Source of the DNA: CAZKRL01 sp964555295
GTDB taxonomy: Bacteria; Bacteroidota; Bacteroidia; Flavobacteriales_D; Sanyastnellaceae
Assembly: GCA_964555295.1 (NCBI GenBank)
Contig: CAZKRL010000005.1
Location: forward strand, 1-64,000
DNA length: 64,000 bases
Reading direction: 5' to 3'
Positions 1 to 8,053 of the stretch are shown piece by piece. The position numbers and the translations under genes are program-made. Within the stretch, counting starts at the first letter, position 1, and each line of letters begins with the position of its first letter. The notes beneath the pieces were generated by a model. That model was given only the letters and a program-made list of their open reading frames with translations, made no database searches and was not told where the DNA came from.

Positions 1-580
1 TCTCCGCACGCTCAATCAATTCGCTGAAGAACACATAAGCATCAAAGATTTGGTTGTTGAAGAAGATGCCGTATGATGGAAGTTCATTTGTCTTTAATAC
101 AACTTCCATGCGTTGAAGCCGATTGTTTATTTGGAAAACATTTTTCTCAAGTTGCTCGGTCCGATGATAAATGGCATAGCCTTTCATGAGATAATCTTTT
201 AAGATTTTTGAGGCCCAAATTCTGAATATAGTTCCTTCGCGGGACTTCACTCTGTAGCCTACGGATATAATTACGTCGAGGTTGTAAAATTCAACGAGCT
301 TAGTTTGTGTCTTTCCTTTTATTGCGCCATGATCAGTGGTTGTCGCAAATTTTGCGACAACCAAATGCATATCTAATTCTTCCTCATTGAAGATGTTGTT
401 GATGTGCTTACCTATGGTTTTTACATCTCGACGAAAGAGTGTGGCCAGCTGATTACGATTCAACCAAACTGAATCAAGTGCTATATATACTTCAATTCGC
501 ACAGGACTTTCATTTCCTTGATATAGAAGTATCTCATTAGGACAAGCATGGCCTGGATTTTGTAGATTGACGTTTTCCAT
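1..580 (-). CDS. RhuM family protein (partial, C-terminus beyond the window edge)
   Basis: The minus-strand frame stays open from an ATG at 580 to position 1, giving 193 codons without a stop; the rest lies outside the window. The product matches the RhuM family (named after a Salmonella SPI-3 protein): an N-terminal winged-helix-like part with VWLNRNQLATLF and IGKHINNIF (about residues 37-62), the family block VVAKFATTTDHGAIKGKTQT, then FYNLDVIISVGYRVKSREGT and RIWASKILKDYLMKGY. RhuM proteins resemble phage antirepressors, are often found near restriction or mobile genes, and have no established biochemical role. A perfect palindrome falls inside the VVAKFATT codons. Repeats fill the DNA upstream. 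Confidence 0.88.
   Translation of the reverse strand, partial: MENVNLQNPGHACPNEILLYQGNESPVRIEVYIALDSVWLNRNQLATLFRRDVKTIGKHINNIFNEEELDMHLVVAKFATTTDHGAIKGKTQTKLVEFYNLDVIISVGYRVKSREGTIFRIWASKILKDYLMKGYAIYHRTEQLEKNVFQINNRLQRMEVVLKTNELPSYGIFFNNQIFDAYVFFSELIERAE
338..362. repeat. Perfect 12-bp palindrome inside the RhuM gene
   Basis: Two 12-base arms (338-349 and 351-362) are exact reverse complements around a single central base. The element lies in the codons for the conserved family block VVAKFATT. It could be a chance result of codon choice, a transcript hairpin, or an operator inside the gene. Confidence 0.85.
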
Positions 581-902
581 GTTGCGAAACTCAGTAACCG
601 TAGTGGCATAAAAAAACCATAAAATATTCTTGTTATGCTTCGGAAGAAAAAACGGATGGCGGTAATATTGAATCCAATGGTTGAATTGATGAAGAAGGGG
701 TATACTGGAGTAGTGGAGCAGTATTGCAGAAGTGCGCCTGTAAGATTACAATAACCGCCCATTCTACAATCCTACGATCCTTCACCGCTGCTTCGCTCAG
801 GAGTGCAGTGGGGCAGTAGTGCAGGATAGCAGAATGCCGCCGCTGAGATTACAAAGACCGGCATGTCAGATTTCAATGACCGACTCTTCCCACATACCTG
901 AG
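581..902. other. Gene-free stretch with short repeat copies
   Basis: No convincing gene is seen. About 700-880 holds pieces of a repeat family found elsewhere in the window: CTACAATCC at 764-772, and two related copies of an AGATTACAA core at about 748-756 and 844-856, the second written CCGCTGAGATTACAA. The last part, CCCACATACCTGAG at about 889-902, looks like the tail of the tandem unit that starts at 903. Open frames here lack family features. Confidence 0.6.
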
Positions 903-1258
903 AGCCGGTGATCAGGTATGTAGTTGTCAGGTATGTAGCTAAAAGAACTGCAGTGAGTTTTTTGGACGCTTTTCCCACTTACCCAACTGCCACTTACCCA
1001 ACAGCCGGTTATCAGGTATGTAGTTGTCAGGTATGTAGCAAATGAACCGCAGTGAGTTATTGCCCGCCAATCCCACTTACCCAACTGTCACCTACCCGAG
1101 AGCCAGTGAACAGGTATGTAGTTGACAGGTATGTGGGAAAATAACTGCAGTGAGTTTTTTGGACGCTTTGGGGTTTAGGTGGGTAACCTGTCAACCAAAA
1201 CCATGAGGGCACATGAGGGCACATTTTCCCATTTACCCAACCGCCACCTACCCAACAG
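903..1258. repeat. Three imperfect tandem repeats of about 100 bp
   Basis: Units start at 903, 1003 and 1101 with AGCCGG or AGCCAG. Each carries CAGGTATGTAGTTG followed by another CAGGTATGT, a conserved GCAGTGAGTT block, and a tail of CCACTTACCCAAC type. The first two are 100 and 98 bp; the third is longer, about 156 bp, through extra sequence with a doubled GAGGGCACAT. The front and tail of each unit are partly complementary, so each could fold. In unit three GTTGACAGGT (1121-1130) is exactly complementary to 1186-1195. Unit length and divergence do not fit a CRISPR array. Confidence 0.8.
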
Positions 1259-1359
1259 CTATCTCTATTTCCCTACTTTCGCGAAAACTAATCAGCATTG
1301 AAAAAACTCACCGCTGCATTTCTTCAACACTTTTTCTCTGATACACTCTTGTCACAACC

Positions 1360-1944
1360 ATGTTCGACTCACACCAGGTAATCTCATGTTTCGCAGTGTT
1401 GTTCGCTGTGATTGATATCGTAGGGGCTGTGCCCATGATTCTTCGCATTGAGCAGCAATCGGGAGCTATCAAGCCTTTTCTCACAACGGTGGTTTCCTTT
1501 GCTTTGATGGTGCTGGCTCTCTATGCAGGTGAGTCGTTTCTGCATTTGTTCGGGGTTGATGTAAACTCTTTCGCAGTTGCAGGTTCATTGGTGCTCTTCT
1601 TCATTGCAATGGAAATGATCTTGGGTATTAAAATTTTTCGGCAACCCGCAGGAACGGAAAGTGTAGCTTCTGTGGTTCCGCTCGCTTTTCCCATCATTGC
1701 TGGTGCAGGTACTTTCTCTACCCTCATTTCATTGGGCGCAGCGTATGATAGGAACAATATTCTGCTGGCTGTTGTTCTCAATATGATACCGGTTTATGTG
1801 GTTTTGAAACTGGCTTCACCGCTGGGCAAAAAATTGGGCAACACTGGAATTCTGGTGATGGAGAAGATGTTCGGCATCATTCTGTTGGCTATAGCAGTGA
1901 AACTTTTTTCTGGAAATATTTCCTTTCTGCTCAATCTTAAATAA
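1360..1944 (+). CDS. MarC family integral membrane protein
   Basis: A 194-residue inner membrane protein of the MarC (UPF0056) family. Six hydrophobic segments are visible at about 7-27, 38-58, 70-92, 105-123, 131-153 and 165-190, with the typical IDIVGAVPM near the start and PLAFPIIAGAGTFSTLI before the middle loop. MarC was once linked to multiple antibiotic resistance but that link has not held up; the family is placed with small neutral amino-acid channels, and the substrate here is unknown. The stop overlaps the rnhA start (TAATG), so the two are probably translated together. A possible -7 box, TACTTTCG, lies at 1274-1281. Confidence 0.9.
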   Translation: MFDSHQVISCFAVLFAVIDIVGAVPMILRIEQQSGAIKPFLTTVVSFALMVLALYAGESFLHLFGVDVNSFAVAGSLVLFFIAMEMILGIKIFRQPAGTESVASVVPLAFPIIAGAGTFSTLISLGAAYDRNNILLAVVLNMIPVYVVLKLASPLGKKLGNTGILVMEKMFGIILLAIAVKLFSGNISFLLNLK

Positions 1945-2408
1945 TGGCGGAGATAGAAATTTTTACCGATGGCGCTGCAAGTGGAAATCCAGGTCCGGGG
2001 GGCCTTGGGATCATCATGCGCAGTGGCAGGCATGAAAAGGAATTCAGTGCTGGCTTCCGATTCACCACCAACAATCGCATGGAACTGCTGAGTGTTATTC
2101 TCGCTCTTGAATCGCTTAAGAATCCGGGCAATACGGTACACATATACTCCGATTCCAAATATGTGGTGGATGCCATCGAGAAAAATTGGATTGGTGGTTG
2201 GGTTCGCAAGAATTGGAAGAATGTCAAGAATCCTGATTTGTGGCAGCGTTACCTCAGCGTGGCATCGCAACATTCGGTGAAATTTCATTGGATCCGCGGT
2301 CATGATGGTCACCCGATGAATGAGCGCTGTGATGAGTTGGCCGTGGCGGCTCGTTTGCAAGAGAATCTCCCCGCTGATGAGTGGTATGAGAAATACGGCG
2401 CGCAATAA
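1944..2408 (+). CDS. rnhA: Ribonuclease HI
   Basis: Type 1 RNase H of 154 residues, which cuts the RNA strand of RNA-DNA hybrids in the cytoplasm, such as R-loops and primers. All catalytic positions are visible and match the Escherichia coli spacing: Asp9 in FTDGAASGNPG, Glu47 in NNRMEL, Asp70 in YSDSKYV, His120 in WIRGHDGH and Asp130 in ERCDELA. The basic handle-like stretch NWIGGWVRKNWKNVKNPDLW (81-100) is present. The length is normal for the bacterial enzyme. Its start codon shares one base with the marC stop. Confidence 0.95.
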   Translation: MAEIEIFTDGAASGNPGPGGLGIIMRSGRHEKEFSAGFRFTTNNRMELLSVILALESLKNPGNTVHIYSDSKYVVDAIEKNWIGGWVRKNWKNVKNPDLWQRYLSVASQHSVKFHWIRGHDGHPMNERCDELAVAARLQENLPADEWYEKYGAQ

Positions 2409-2410
2409 AT

Positions 2411-2440
2411 TTTTGTGGAGTGTCGCTCAACGTAAATTCG
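2411..2440 (+). promoter_or_regulatory. Candidate Bacteroidota promoter of the acyl-CoA dehydrogenase gene
   Basis: TTTTG at 2411-2415, a 17-base spacer, then TAAATTCG at 2433-2440, close to the Bacteroidota pattern TTG/TAnnTTTG. It ends 16 bases before the ATG at 2457. Confidence 0.45.
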
Positions 2441-2456
2441 TCGCAAAATTGAAAAC

Positions 2457-3635
2457 ATGAGAACAGACGTTTATCAAGGTCACGATTACTATTTGATGGA
2501 TGAATGGTTGAGCGATGAGCAAAAGCTCGTGCGCGATACCGCAAGGGCTTGGGTAAAGAAGGAAGTTTCACCTATCATTGAAGATGCAGCAGAGAAATGT
2601 GAATTTCCCCGTCATCTGATCCAGGGCCTCGGTGAAATCGGGGCCTTTGGTCCATATATACCAACGGAATACGGCGGCGCCGGATTGGATCAAATCAGCT
2701 ATGGCTTGATCATGCAGGAGCTCGAACGTTGTGATAGCGGACTTCGTTCTACCGCCTCCGTGCAAAGCTCATTGGTGATGTATCCCATCTATAAATACGG
2801 CAACGAAGAGCAGCGTAAAAAGTATCTGCCCAAACTGGCCACGGGTGAATGGATGGGATGCTTCGGTCTCACCGAACCAGACTATGGCAGCAATCCGGGA
2901 GGCATGGTAACGAACTTCAAAGACATGGGCGACCACTATTTGTTGAACGGTGCCAAGATGTGGATCAGCAATGCCCCTTTTGCCCAAGTCGCCGTAGTTT
3001 GGGCAAAGAATGAGGCCGGTCGTATTCATGGTCTTATCGTTGAACGCGGCATGGAGGGCTTTACAACACCCACCATGCATGGCAAGTGGAGCTTGCGTGC
3101 CAGCGATACCGGTGAATTGATTTTCGATAATGTGAAAGTGCCCAAGGAGAATTTATTGCCCAACAAAAGTGGCTTGGGTGCTCCACTCGGTTGTTTGGAT
3201 TCGGCGCGTTATGGAATCTCCTGGGGTGCCATTGGTGTTGCCCTCGATTGCTACGATGTCGCACTGAGATATTCCAAAGAAAGAATTCAGTTCGGTAAAC
3301 CCATCGGGGCGTTTCAACTGCAACAAAAGAAACTTGCAGAGATGATCACCGAGATTACCAAAGCGCAATTGCTCACTTTCCGACTCGGTCAACTTCGCAA
3401 TGAGGGTCGTGCTACAACAGCGCAGATCAGTATGGCCAAGCGCAACAATATTGCCATGGCCAAAAATATCGTTAGCGATGCACGTCAGATATTGGGAGGT
3501 ATGGGAATCACCAATGAGTATCCTGTGATGCGCCATATGATGAACCTGGAAAGTGTGATAACCTATGAGGGTACGCACGACATTCACTTGCTCATTACCG
3601 GTATGGACGTTACCGGCTTCGATGCTTTCAAATAA
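2457..3635 (+). CDS. Acyl-CoA dehydrogenase, glutaryl-CoA dehydrogenase type
   Basis: A 392-residue FAD enzyme that by family would oxidise and decarboxylate glutaryl-CoA to crotonyl-CoA, a step in lysine and tryptophan breakdown. It has the acyl-CoA dehydrogenase fold throughout: GCFGLTEPDYGSNPGGM (134-150), WISNAPFAQVAVVWAK, and the catalytic Glu371 in TYEGTHDIH. Glu90 and Arg97 in the ELERCDSGLRS block keep the spacing of the residues that meet the glutaryl carboxylate in the human enzyme, which argues for glutaryl over simple acyl chains. It has its own candidate promoter and no catabolic neighbours. Subfamily is likely but not proven. Confidence 0.88.
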   Translation: MRTDVYQGHDYYLMDEWLSDEQKLVRDTARAWVKKEVSPIIEDAAEKCEFPRHLIQGLGEIGAFGPYIPTEYGGAGLDQISYGLIMQELERCDSGLRSTASVQSSLVMYPIYKYGNEEQRKKYLPKLATGEWMGCFGLTEPDYGSNPGGMVTNFKDMGDHYLLNGAKMWISNAPFAQVAVVWAKNEAGRIHGLIVERGMEGFTTPTMHGKWSLRASDTGELIFDNVKVPKENLLPNKSGLGAPLGCLDSARYGISWGAIGVALDCYDVALRYSKERIQFGKPIGAFQLQQKKLAEMITEITKAQLLTFRLGQLRNEGRATTAQISMAKRNNIAMAKNIVSDARQILGGMGITNEYPVMRHMMNLESVITYEGTHDIHLLITGMDVTGFDAFK

Positions 3636-3658
3636 AATTAACAGATCATTTATTTCAA

Positions 3659-3684
3659 TTTGGAAAAGAATGTTTTTATCTTCG
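3659..3684 (+). promoter_or_regulatory. Weak promoter candidate for the cupredoxin gene
   Basis: TATCTTCG at 3677-3684 fits TAnnTTYG and is followed by TCGC, as at 2441. A TTTG sits at 3659-3662, but the 14-base spacer is shorter than usual. The box favours the ATG at 3702 over the upstream TTG at 3660. Confidence 0.35.
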
Positions 3685-3701
3685 TCGCATATCTAAACAC
3701 T

Positions 3702-4304
3702 ATGAAAAGAAAATTACTTTTTGGAATGATGGTGGCTCTGAGCAATGGCTTGTTCGCTATGACTCACGTAATCACAGTTGCGAATTTTTCTTTTACTCCC
3801 AATGCTCTCGCGGTCACAGTTGGTGATACAATTGTTTTCCAGCATTCCGGAGGAACCCATACCACTACATCTGTATCTGTGCCAAGTGGAGCAGCTACAT
3901 GGGACGCCCCCATTGACGCTAACAATCCTTCTTTCATTTACGTTGTTAATACCGCTGGAGCTTACGCATACGTCTGCACTCCTCACGCTCCAAATATGTC
4001 GGGAGGTTTCATTGCGAACGCTCCTGTCAGCGTCGCGAATTTGAATTCTTCGGAACTCGAGTTCTCCGCAGGAGTAAATTCAGATCGTCAGGCTTTCGTT
4101 CGCATTGACAACCCGGTAAACGCAGATGTTCAGATTCAAATCATGGATATCACAGGTAAATCTGTTGCCAATGTCTACAATGGTCCGCTGGGCTCTGGTG
4201 AAGCGGTTTTAAAGGCAGATATGTCGGCTTTCAACACCGGGATTTATTTTGTGAGAATGGAAAGAGCTGGTAAGGTCTACACCAAAAAAGTACTGTTGCG
4301 ATAA
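3702..4304 (+). CDS. Secreted plastocyanin-like cupredoxin with T9SS sorting domain
   Basis: I start it at the ATG at 3702 (200 residues), because this puts a normal signal peptide (MKRKLLFGMMVALSNGLFA) first. Residues about 22-108 form a cupredoxin domain. Likely type 1 copper ligands are His48 or His53, Cys92, His95 and Met99, the last three in YVCTPHAPNM. Such domains carry electrons outside the cytoplasm. Residues about 125-200 are a type A T9SS sorting domain, with IQIMDITGKSV, FNTGIYFVRME and KKVLLR at the end, so the protein should be exported and anchored at or released from the cell surface. Partner proteins are unknown. Confidence 0.85.
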   Translation: MKRKLLFGMMVALSNGLFAMTHVITVANFSFTPNALAVTVGDTIVFQHSGGTHTTTSVSVPSGAATWDAPIDANNPSFIYVVNTAGAYAYVCTPHAPNMSGGFIANAPVSVANLNSSELEFSAGVNSDRQAFVRIDNPVNADVQIQIMDITGKSVANVYNGPLGSGEAVLKADMSAFNTGIYFVRMERAGKVYTKKVLLR

Positions 4305-4331
4305 GACACATTACGATGTGAAAAACGATAC

Positions 4332-4358
4332 AAAGGCAATCTACGGATTGCCTTTTTT
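4332..4358 (+). terminator. Rho-independent terminator
   Basis: AAGGCAAT (4333-4340) pairs with ATTGCCTT (4347-4354) around a six-base loop and runs into a T tract. It closes the cupredoxin transcript and separates it from ftsW, which begins at 4377. Confidence 0.8.
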
Positions 4359-4376
4359 CTTGTCAATTTTCCCGTA

Positions 4377-5537
4377 ATGAAAAAGTTATTGGAAAAGCTA
4401 CAGGGCGATCGAACCATCTGGATGGTTACCTTCTTTCTCGCCTTGATTTCACTGCTCGCGGTGTATAGTGCAGTGTCAACTCTGGCTCACAAGGCACATG
4501 GCAATAATTTTAGGTTTTTACTCAAGCACGGCGGCATGCTTTTGCTCGGTCTTTTAGTGATGTATGTTGTGCATCGACTTCATTTCAAACAAATCGCGCG
4601 CTTTTCCAAAATCATGTTTTTTACTTCGATTGGCTTGCTGGCTTATGCATTATTGTTCGGACATAATCTGAATGATGCCAATCGTTGGATCCAAATACCA
4701 TTTATCGGACTTACCTTCCAGCCCAGCGACTTTGCCAAAATTGCATTGGTCATTCACGTGGCTATTCTACTGGCCAAGAACCGGGAAATATTGCACGATT
4801 TCAAAAAGGGTGTGCTGCCCATTCTGTATTCTATTATCGCAGTATGTGTGCTCATCTTTCCAGCTAATTTCTCTACCTCGGCATTGCTCGCATTGATTTG
4901 CGTGCTCATGATGTTCCTCGCGGGAGTGCCCATAGCACATCTGCTCAAAATTGGTGCAGGCGCAATTGTGGCCTTGTTGTTGGTGATTGCATTTGCTGAA
5001 ATTACGGGTATTCCCAAACGATATGGTACTTGGAAAAATCGTATCCTTTCTACTGTTGATGAAGAGAGTGAGGGAAACTATCAGACCGATCTCGCCAAGT
5101 TTGCCATTTATGAAGGAGGTGTCATACCCAAAGGCCCGGGCACAGGAAGTTCCAGAAACTTTCTCCCTCATCCTTATTCCGACATGATATACCCTTTTAT
5201 CATTGAAGAGTATGGTTCATTGTTTGGTGGTGTTACCCTGGTGTTTTTATACCTGATTCTGCTTTTCAGAACCATAAGTCTTTCTATTCGAAACCCAAAA
5301 ATGAGCGCGCAGTTAACAGCCCTTGGACTGGGCTTTATGATATGCTTTCAGGCGTTCATCAATATGGCGGTGGCGGTGAGTCTTTTTCCCACCACCGGTC
5401 AGCCCTTGCCATTGGTGAGTATGGGAGGAACGAGTACGTTATTTACCTGCTTTGCGATCGGTTTAATTCTTAGTATTTGCAGAACAAGAGAGGAGACAGA
5501 AGAGGCCGAGATCACTACCAAAATAGCGGTTGCATGA
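4377..5537 (+). CDS. ftsW: SEDS-family cell division glycosyltransferase FtsW
   Basis: A 386-residue polytopic membrane protein of the SEDS family, which joins lipid II into peptidoglycan strands at the division site. About ten membrane segments are visible. Family blocks are NRWIQIPFIGLTFQPSDFAK (102-121), GPGTGSSRNFLPHPYSDMIYP with Asp269 at the place of the conserved catalytic aspartate, FIIEEYGSLFGG, and LPLVSMGGTSTLF near the end. The place directly before murG and murC supports FtsW rather than RodA. It overlaps murG by four bases (ATGA). It opens the operon after a terminator, so transcription should start nearby, although I see no good promoter box. Confidence 0.92.
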   Translation: MKKLLEKLQGDRTIWMVTFFLALISLLAVYSAVSTLAHKAHGNNFRFLLKHGGMLLLGLLVMYVVHRLHFKQIARFSKIMFFTSIGLLAYALLFGHNLNDANRWIQIPFIGLTFQPSDFAKIALVIHVAILLAKNREILHDFKKGVLPILYSIIAVCVLIFPANFSTSALLALICVLMMFLAGVPIAHLLKIGAGAIVALLLVIAFAEITGIPKRYGTWKNRILSTVDEESEGNYQTDLAKFAIYEGGVIPKGPGTGSSRNFLPHPYSDMIYPFIIEEYGSLFGGVTLVFLYLILLFRTISLSIRNPKMSAQLTALGLGFMICFQAFINMAVAVSLFPTTGQPLPLVSMGGTSTLFTCFAIGLILSICRTREETEEAEITTKIAVA

Positions 5538-6646
5538 GCGCTTCGGAACTGAGGGTAATCATTTCAGGCGGGGGCACGGGCGGACATATTTTTCCCGCGA
5601 TTGCAATCGCACAAGCCATTCTCAAAAAGCAACCGAATGCAAAACTGCTTTTTGTCGGGGCGGAGGGAAGAATGGAAATGGAAAAAGTTCCTGCGGCGGG
5701 GTTTCAGATTGTTGGGCTGCCGATCATTGGGCTGCAACGAAGACTAACATTGCAAAATTTGTTGTTGCCATGGAAGCTGCTCAAGAGCATGTGGAAGGCC
5801 CGTCGAATCGTTAAGGAATTTCGACCGCACGTTGCCATTGGTGTTGGAGGATACGCGAGCGGACCGTTGTTGAAGGCCGCATCGTCGCAAAATATTCCTA
5901 CAGTAATACAGGAGCAAAATTCCTATCCGGGAATAACGAATAAGTTGCTGGCCCCCAAGGCGAGTTCAATATGTGTGGCTTATCAAGGGATGGAGAAGTT
6001 TTTCCCTTCAGGAAAGATAATTATGACAGGTAATCCTGTGCGATCATCGGTGCTTCAATGTGATAAGGATCGGAATGAGCTTCTGGTTCAGTTTGGCTTG
6101 AAGATGGATCGTCCGGTAATACTGATCATCGGTGGAAGTTTAGGCGCGAGGAGTATCAATGAGGCCGTTGAAAAAGCTGCGATCACCTGGCACAACGCGG
6201 GTTATTCTGTTATTTGGCAAACGGGGAAGGGTTTTTTCGATCGGGCATGTAAAACGCAAAGCGAGGGCATAAGGGTTTTTGATTTTATCGCCGACATGGG
6301 TGGAGCTTATAAGTTGGCTGACCTTGTCGTATCGCGGGCAGGGGCCATGAGTATCTCGGAGTTGTGCCTGGTCGCAAAGCCGTCAATTCTGGTTCCGTCG
6401 CCCAATGTGGCCGAGGACCATCAAACAAAAAATGCGATGGCCTTGGTGCAACGTGGCGCAGCAGAGTGGGTGAAGGATGAAGCCGCTATCAACGAACTGG
6501 AAGACAAGGTTTTGTTACTGATGCAGGATGTCAACAGAAGAGAGTCGTTATCCGTCAACGCACGTCAGCTCGGATATTCAAATGCCGATACAAACATTGC
6601 TGAGGAAGTTCTTCGAATCGCGAACTCACAACTTCAGCGATCATGA
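5534..6646 (+). CDS. murG: UDP-GlcNAc:lipid I N-acetylglucosaminyltransferase MurG
   Basis: A 370-residue GT28 enzyme that adds GlcNAc to lipid I to make lipid II on the inner face of the membrane. The first glycine loop SGGGTGGHIFPAIA (11-24) is complete, followed by IGVGGYASGP, QEQNSYPGITN, a second glycine block GGSLGARSINEA, and the UDP-GlcNAc site with SRAGAMSISEL and EDHQTKNA. An in-frame ORF begins at 5477, but the ATG at 5534 is chosen because it forms the usual ATGA overlap with ftsW and gives the normal N-terminus. It overlaps murC by four bases. Confidence 0.95.
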   Translation: MSASELRVIISGGGTGGHIFPAIAIAQAILKKQPNAKLLFVGAEGRMEMEKVPAAGFQIVGLPIIGLQRRLTLQNLLLPWKLLKSMWKARRIVKEFRPHVAIGVGGYASGPLLKAASSQNIPTVIQEQNSYPGITNKLLAPKASSICVAYQGMEKFFPSGKIIMTGNPVRSSVLQCDKDRNELLVQFGLKMDRPVILIIGGSLGARSINEAVEKAAITWHNAGYSVIWQTGKGFFDRACKTQSEGIRVFDFIADMGGAYKLADLVVSRAGAMSISELCLVAKPSILVPSPNVAEDHQTKNAMALVQRGAAEWVKDEAAINELEDKVLLLMQDVNRRESLSVNARQLGYSNADTNIAEEVLRIANSQLQRS

Positions 6647-8031
6647 AGGCGGCACCCTCTTACTTGGATCAGGTTGAAGTAGTCTATCTGCTGGGCATCG
6701 GTGGCATTGGAATGTCGGCTCTTGCACGCTATTTCAAACACCAGGGAAAATTTGTTTTGGGGTATGATAAAACCCGCACTGCACTTACGATTGAGCTTGA
6801 GATAGAGGGTATGGAGTTGAATTATCAGGATAGTGCAATGGAGATTCCTGAGCTCATCCACAGAACTCCGCAAGAGAAAATTTTGGTGATATACACCCCT
6901 GCAATACCTAAGGATTCTGCATTGCTCAATTGGTTTTACGCTCATGATTTTCGAATGGAAAAGCGATCCGCCGTGTTGGGTCTCATTACCCTTGGAAGTC
7001 CAACGATTGCGGTGGCGGGTACTCATGGCAAGACCACCACAAGTTGTTTGATTGCACATCTATTGCAGCATTCCGGAAGAGGATGCAACGCTTTTTTGGG
7101 AGGTATTTCAACCAATTATGGTAGCAACTTGATTGTAGGACCAACGGATGCATGGACAGTGGTAGAGGCCGATGAATATGATCGTTCCTTTCTCACTTTA
7201 AGTCCAACCGTTTCTGTAATTACCAGCATGGATGCGGATCATCTTGACATCTATGGTAATGCTGAAGCTATGGCAGAGTCGTATCAGGCCTTTGCAGATC
7301 GCCTGAATGTCGATGGACAGTTGTTCTACCGCTCAGGATTGCCACTGCGACATGATTCAAACTATGCATCATCAAGTTATGGGATGAATCAAGATGCGGA
7401 ACATTCATACGGGATAAAAGTCCCTGGTGATGGACGTTTTTTATTGGAATACAAAAGGGGTGATATTCATTGGACAGACATGGAACTCGGACTTCCGGGC
7501 ATTCATAATGCTGAGAATGCAGTGGCGGCTATTGCGGTTGCCAGGCATGTGGGTTTGAGTGAGGAGGAGATTCGGTCGGGACTGTCATCATTCAGAGGTG
7601 TGCGCCGCAGATTTGAGTACCGCATCAAGCGGCCCGATTTGGTGATGATTGATGATTACGCTCACCATCCTGAGGAAATTCGTTCCTTCCTTGCGTCGGT
7701 TCGTTTGATTTATCCTGGGAGGAGGATTACCGGAGTATTTCAGCCACATCTTTTCACTCGCACCAGAGATTTTCTCGCTGAATTCGCAGAAATACTGAGT
7801 ACTCTCGATGAAATTATTCTTCTCGAGATCTACCCGGCGAGGGAACTTCCGATAGCGGGAATTGATTCACAATTGCTGTTGGATAAAATCTCAAATTCAT
7901 CCAAAAGGCTTGTGGATAAGCATAGTTTATTAGCTACCATTCAATCCTTCAAACCCGAACTGTTGGTCATGATGGGGGCTGGTGATATTGACGCACTGGT
8001 TCCGCAGATAGAGGTGGCTCTGGTTCAATGA
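6643..8031 (+). CDS. murC: UDP-N-acetylmuramate-L-alanine ligase MurC
   Basis: A 462-residue cytoplasmic ATP-dependent ligase that adds L-alanine to UDP-MurNAc, the first step of the peptide stem. The Rossmann part has LLGIGGIGMSALARYF (16-31). The ATP loop is GTHGKTTTS (126-134). The middle domain shows VEADEYDRSF and the MurC-type DADHLD, and the C-terminal domain has RRRFEYR and DDYAHHPEEIRSF. Length and motifs are normal. It is coupled to murG by an ATGA overlap and is followed after 22 bases by ftsQ. Confidence 0.95.
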   Translation: MKAAPSYLDQVEVVYLLGIGGIGMSALARYFKHQGKFVLGYDKTRTALTIELEIEGMELNYQDSAMEIPELIHRTPQEKILVIYTPAIPKDSALLNWFYAHDFRMEKRSAVLGLITLGSPTIAVAGTHGKTTTSCLIAHLLQHSGRGCNAFLGGISTNYGSNLIVGPTDAWTVVEADEYDRSFLTLSPTVSVITSMDADHLDIYGNAEAMAESYQAFADRLNVDGQLFYRSGLPLRHDSNYASSSYGMNQDAEHSYGIKVPGDGRFLLEYKRGDIHWTDMELGLPGIHNAENAVAAIAVARHVGLSEEEIRSGLSSFRGVRRRFEYRIKRPDLVMIDDYAHHPEEIRSFLASVRLIYPGRRITGVFQPHLFTRTRDFLAEFAEILSTLDEIILLEIYPARELPIAGIDSQLLLDKISNSSKRLVDKHSLLATIQSFKPELLVMMGAGDIDALVPQIEVALVQ

Positions 8032-8053
8032 AAGAATTGATAAAAATGCAACC

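Noticed and set aside
903..1258. Tandem repeats as a CRISPR array
   Set aside because: Units are about 100 bp, imperfect and without equal short repeats and unique spacers; no cas genes are near.
1794..2405. 203-codon minus-strand ORF opposite rnhA
   Set aside because: It lies fully over marC and rnhA, whose motifs are complete, and has no family features.
3660..3701. Longer cupredoxin start at TTG 3660
   Set aside because: It adds 14 residues before a complete signal peptide and overlaps the promoter-like box.
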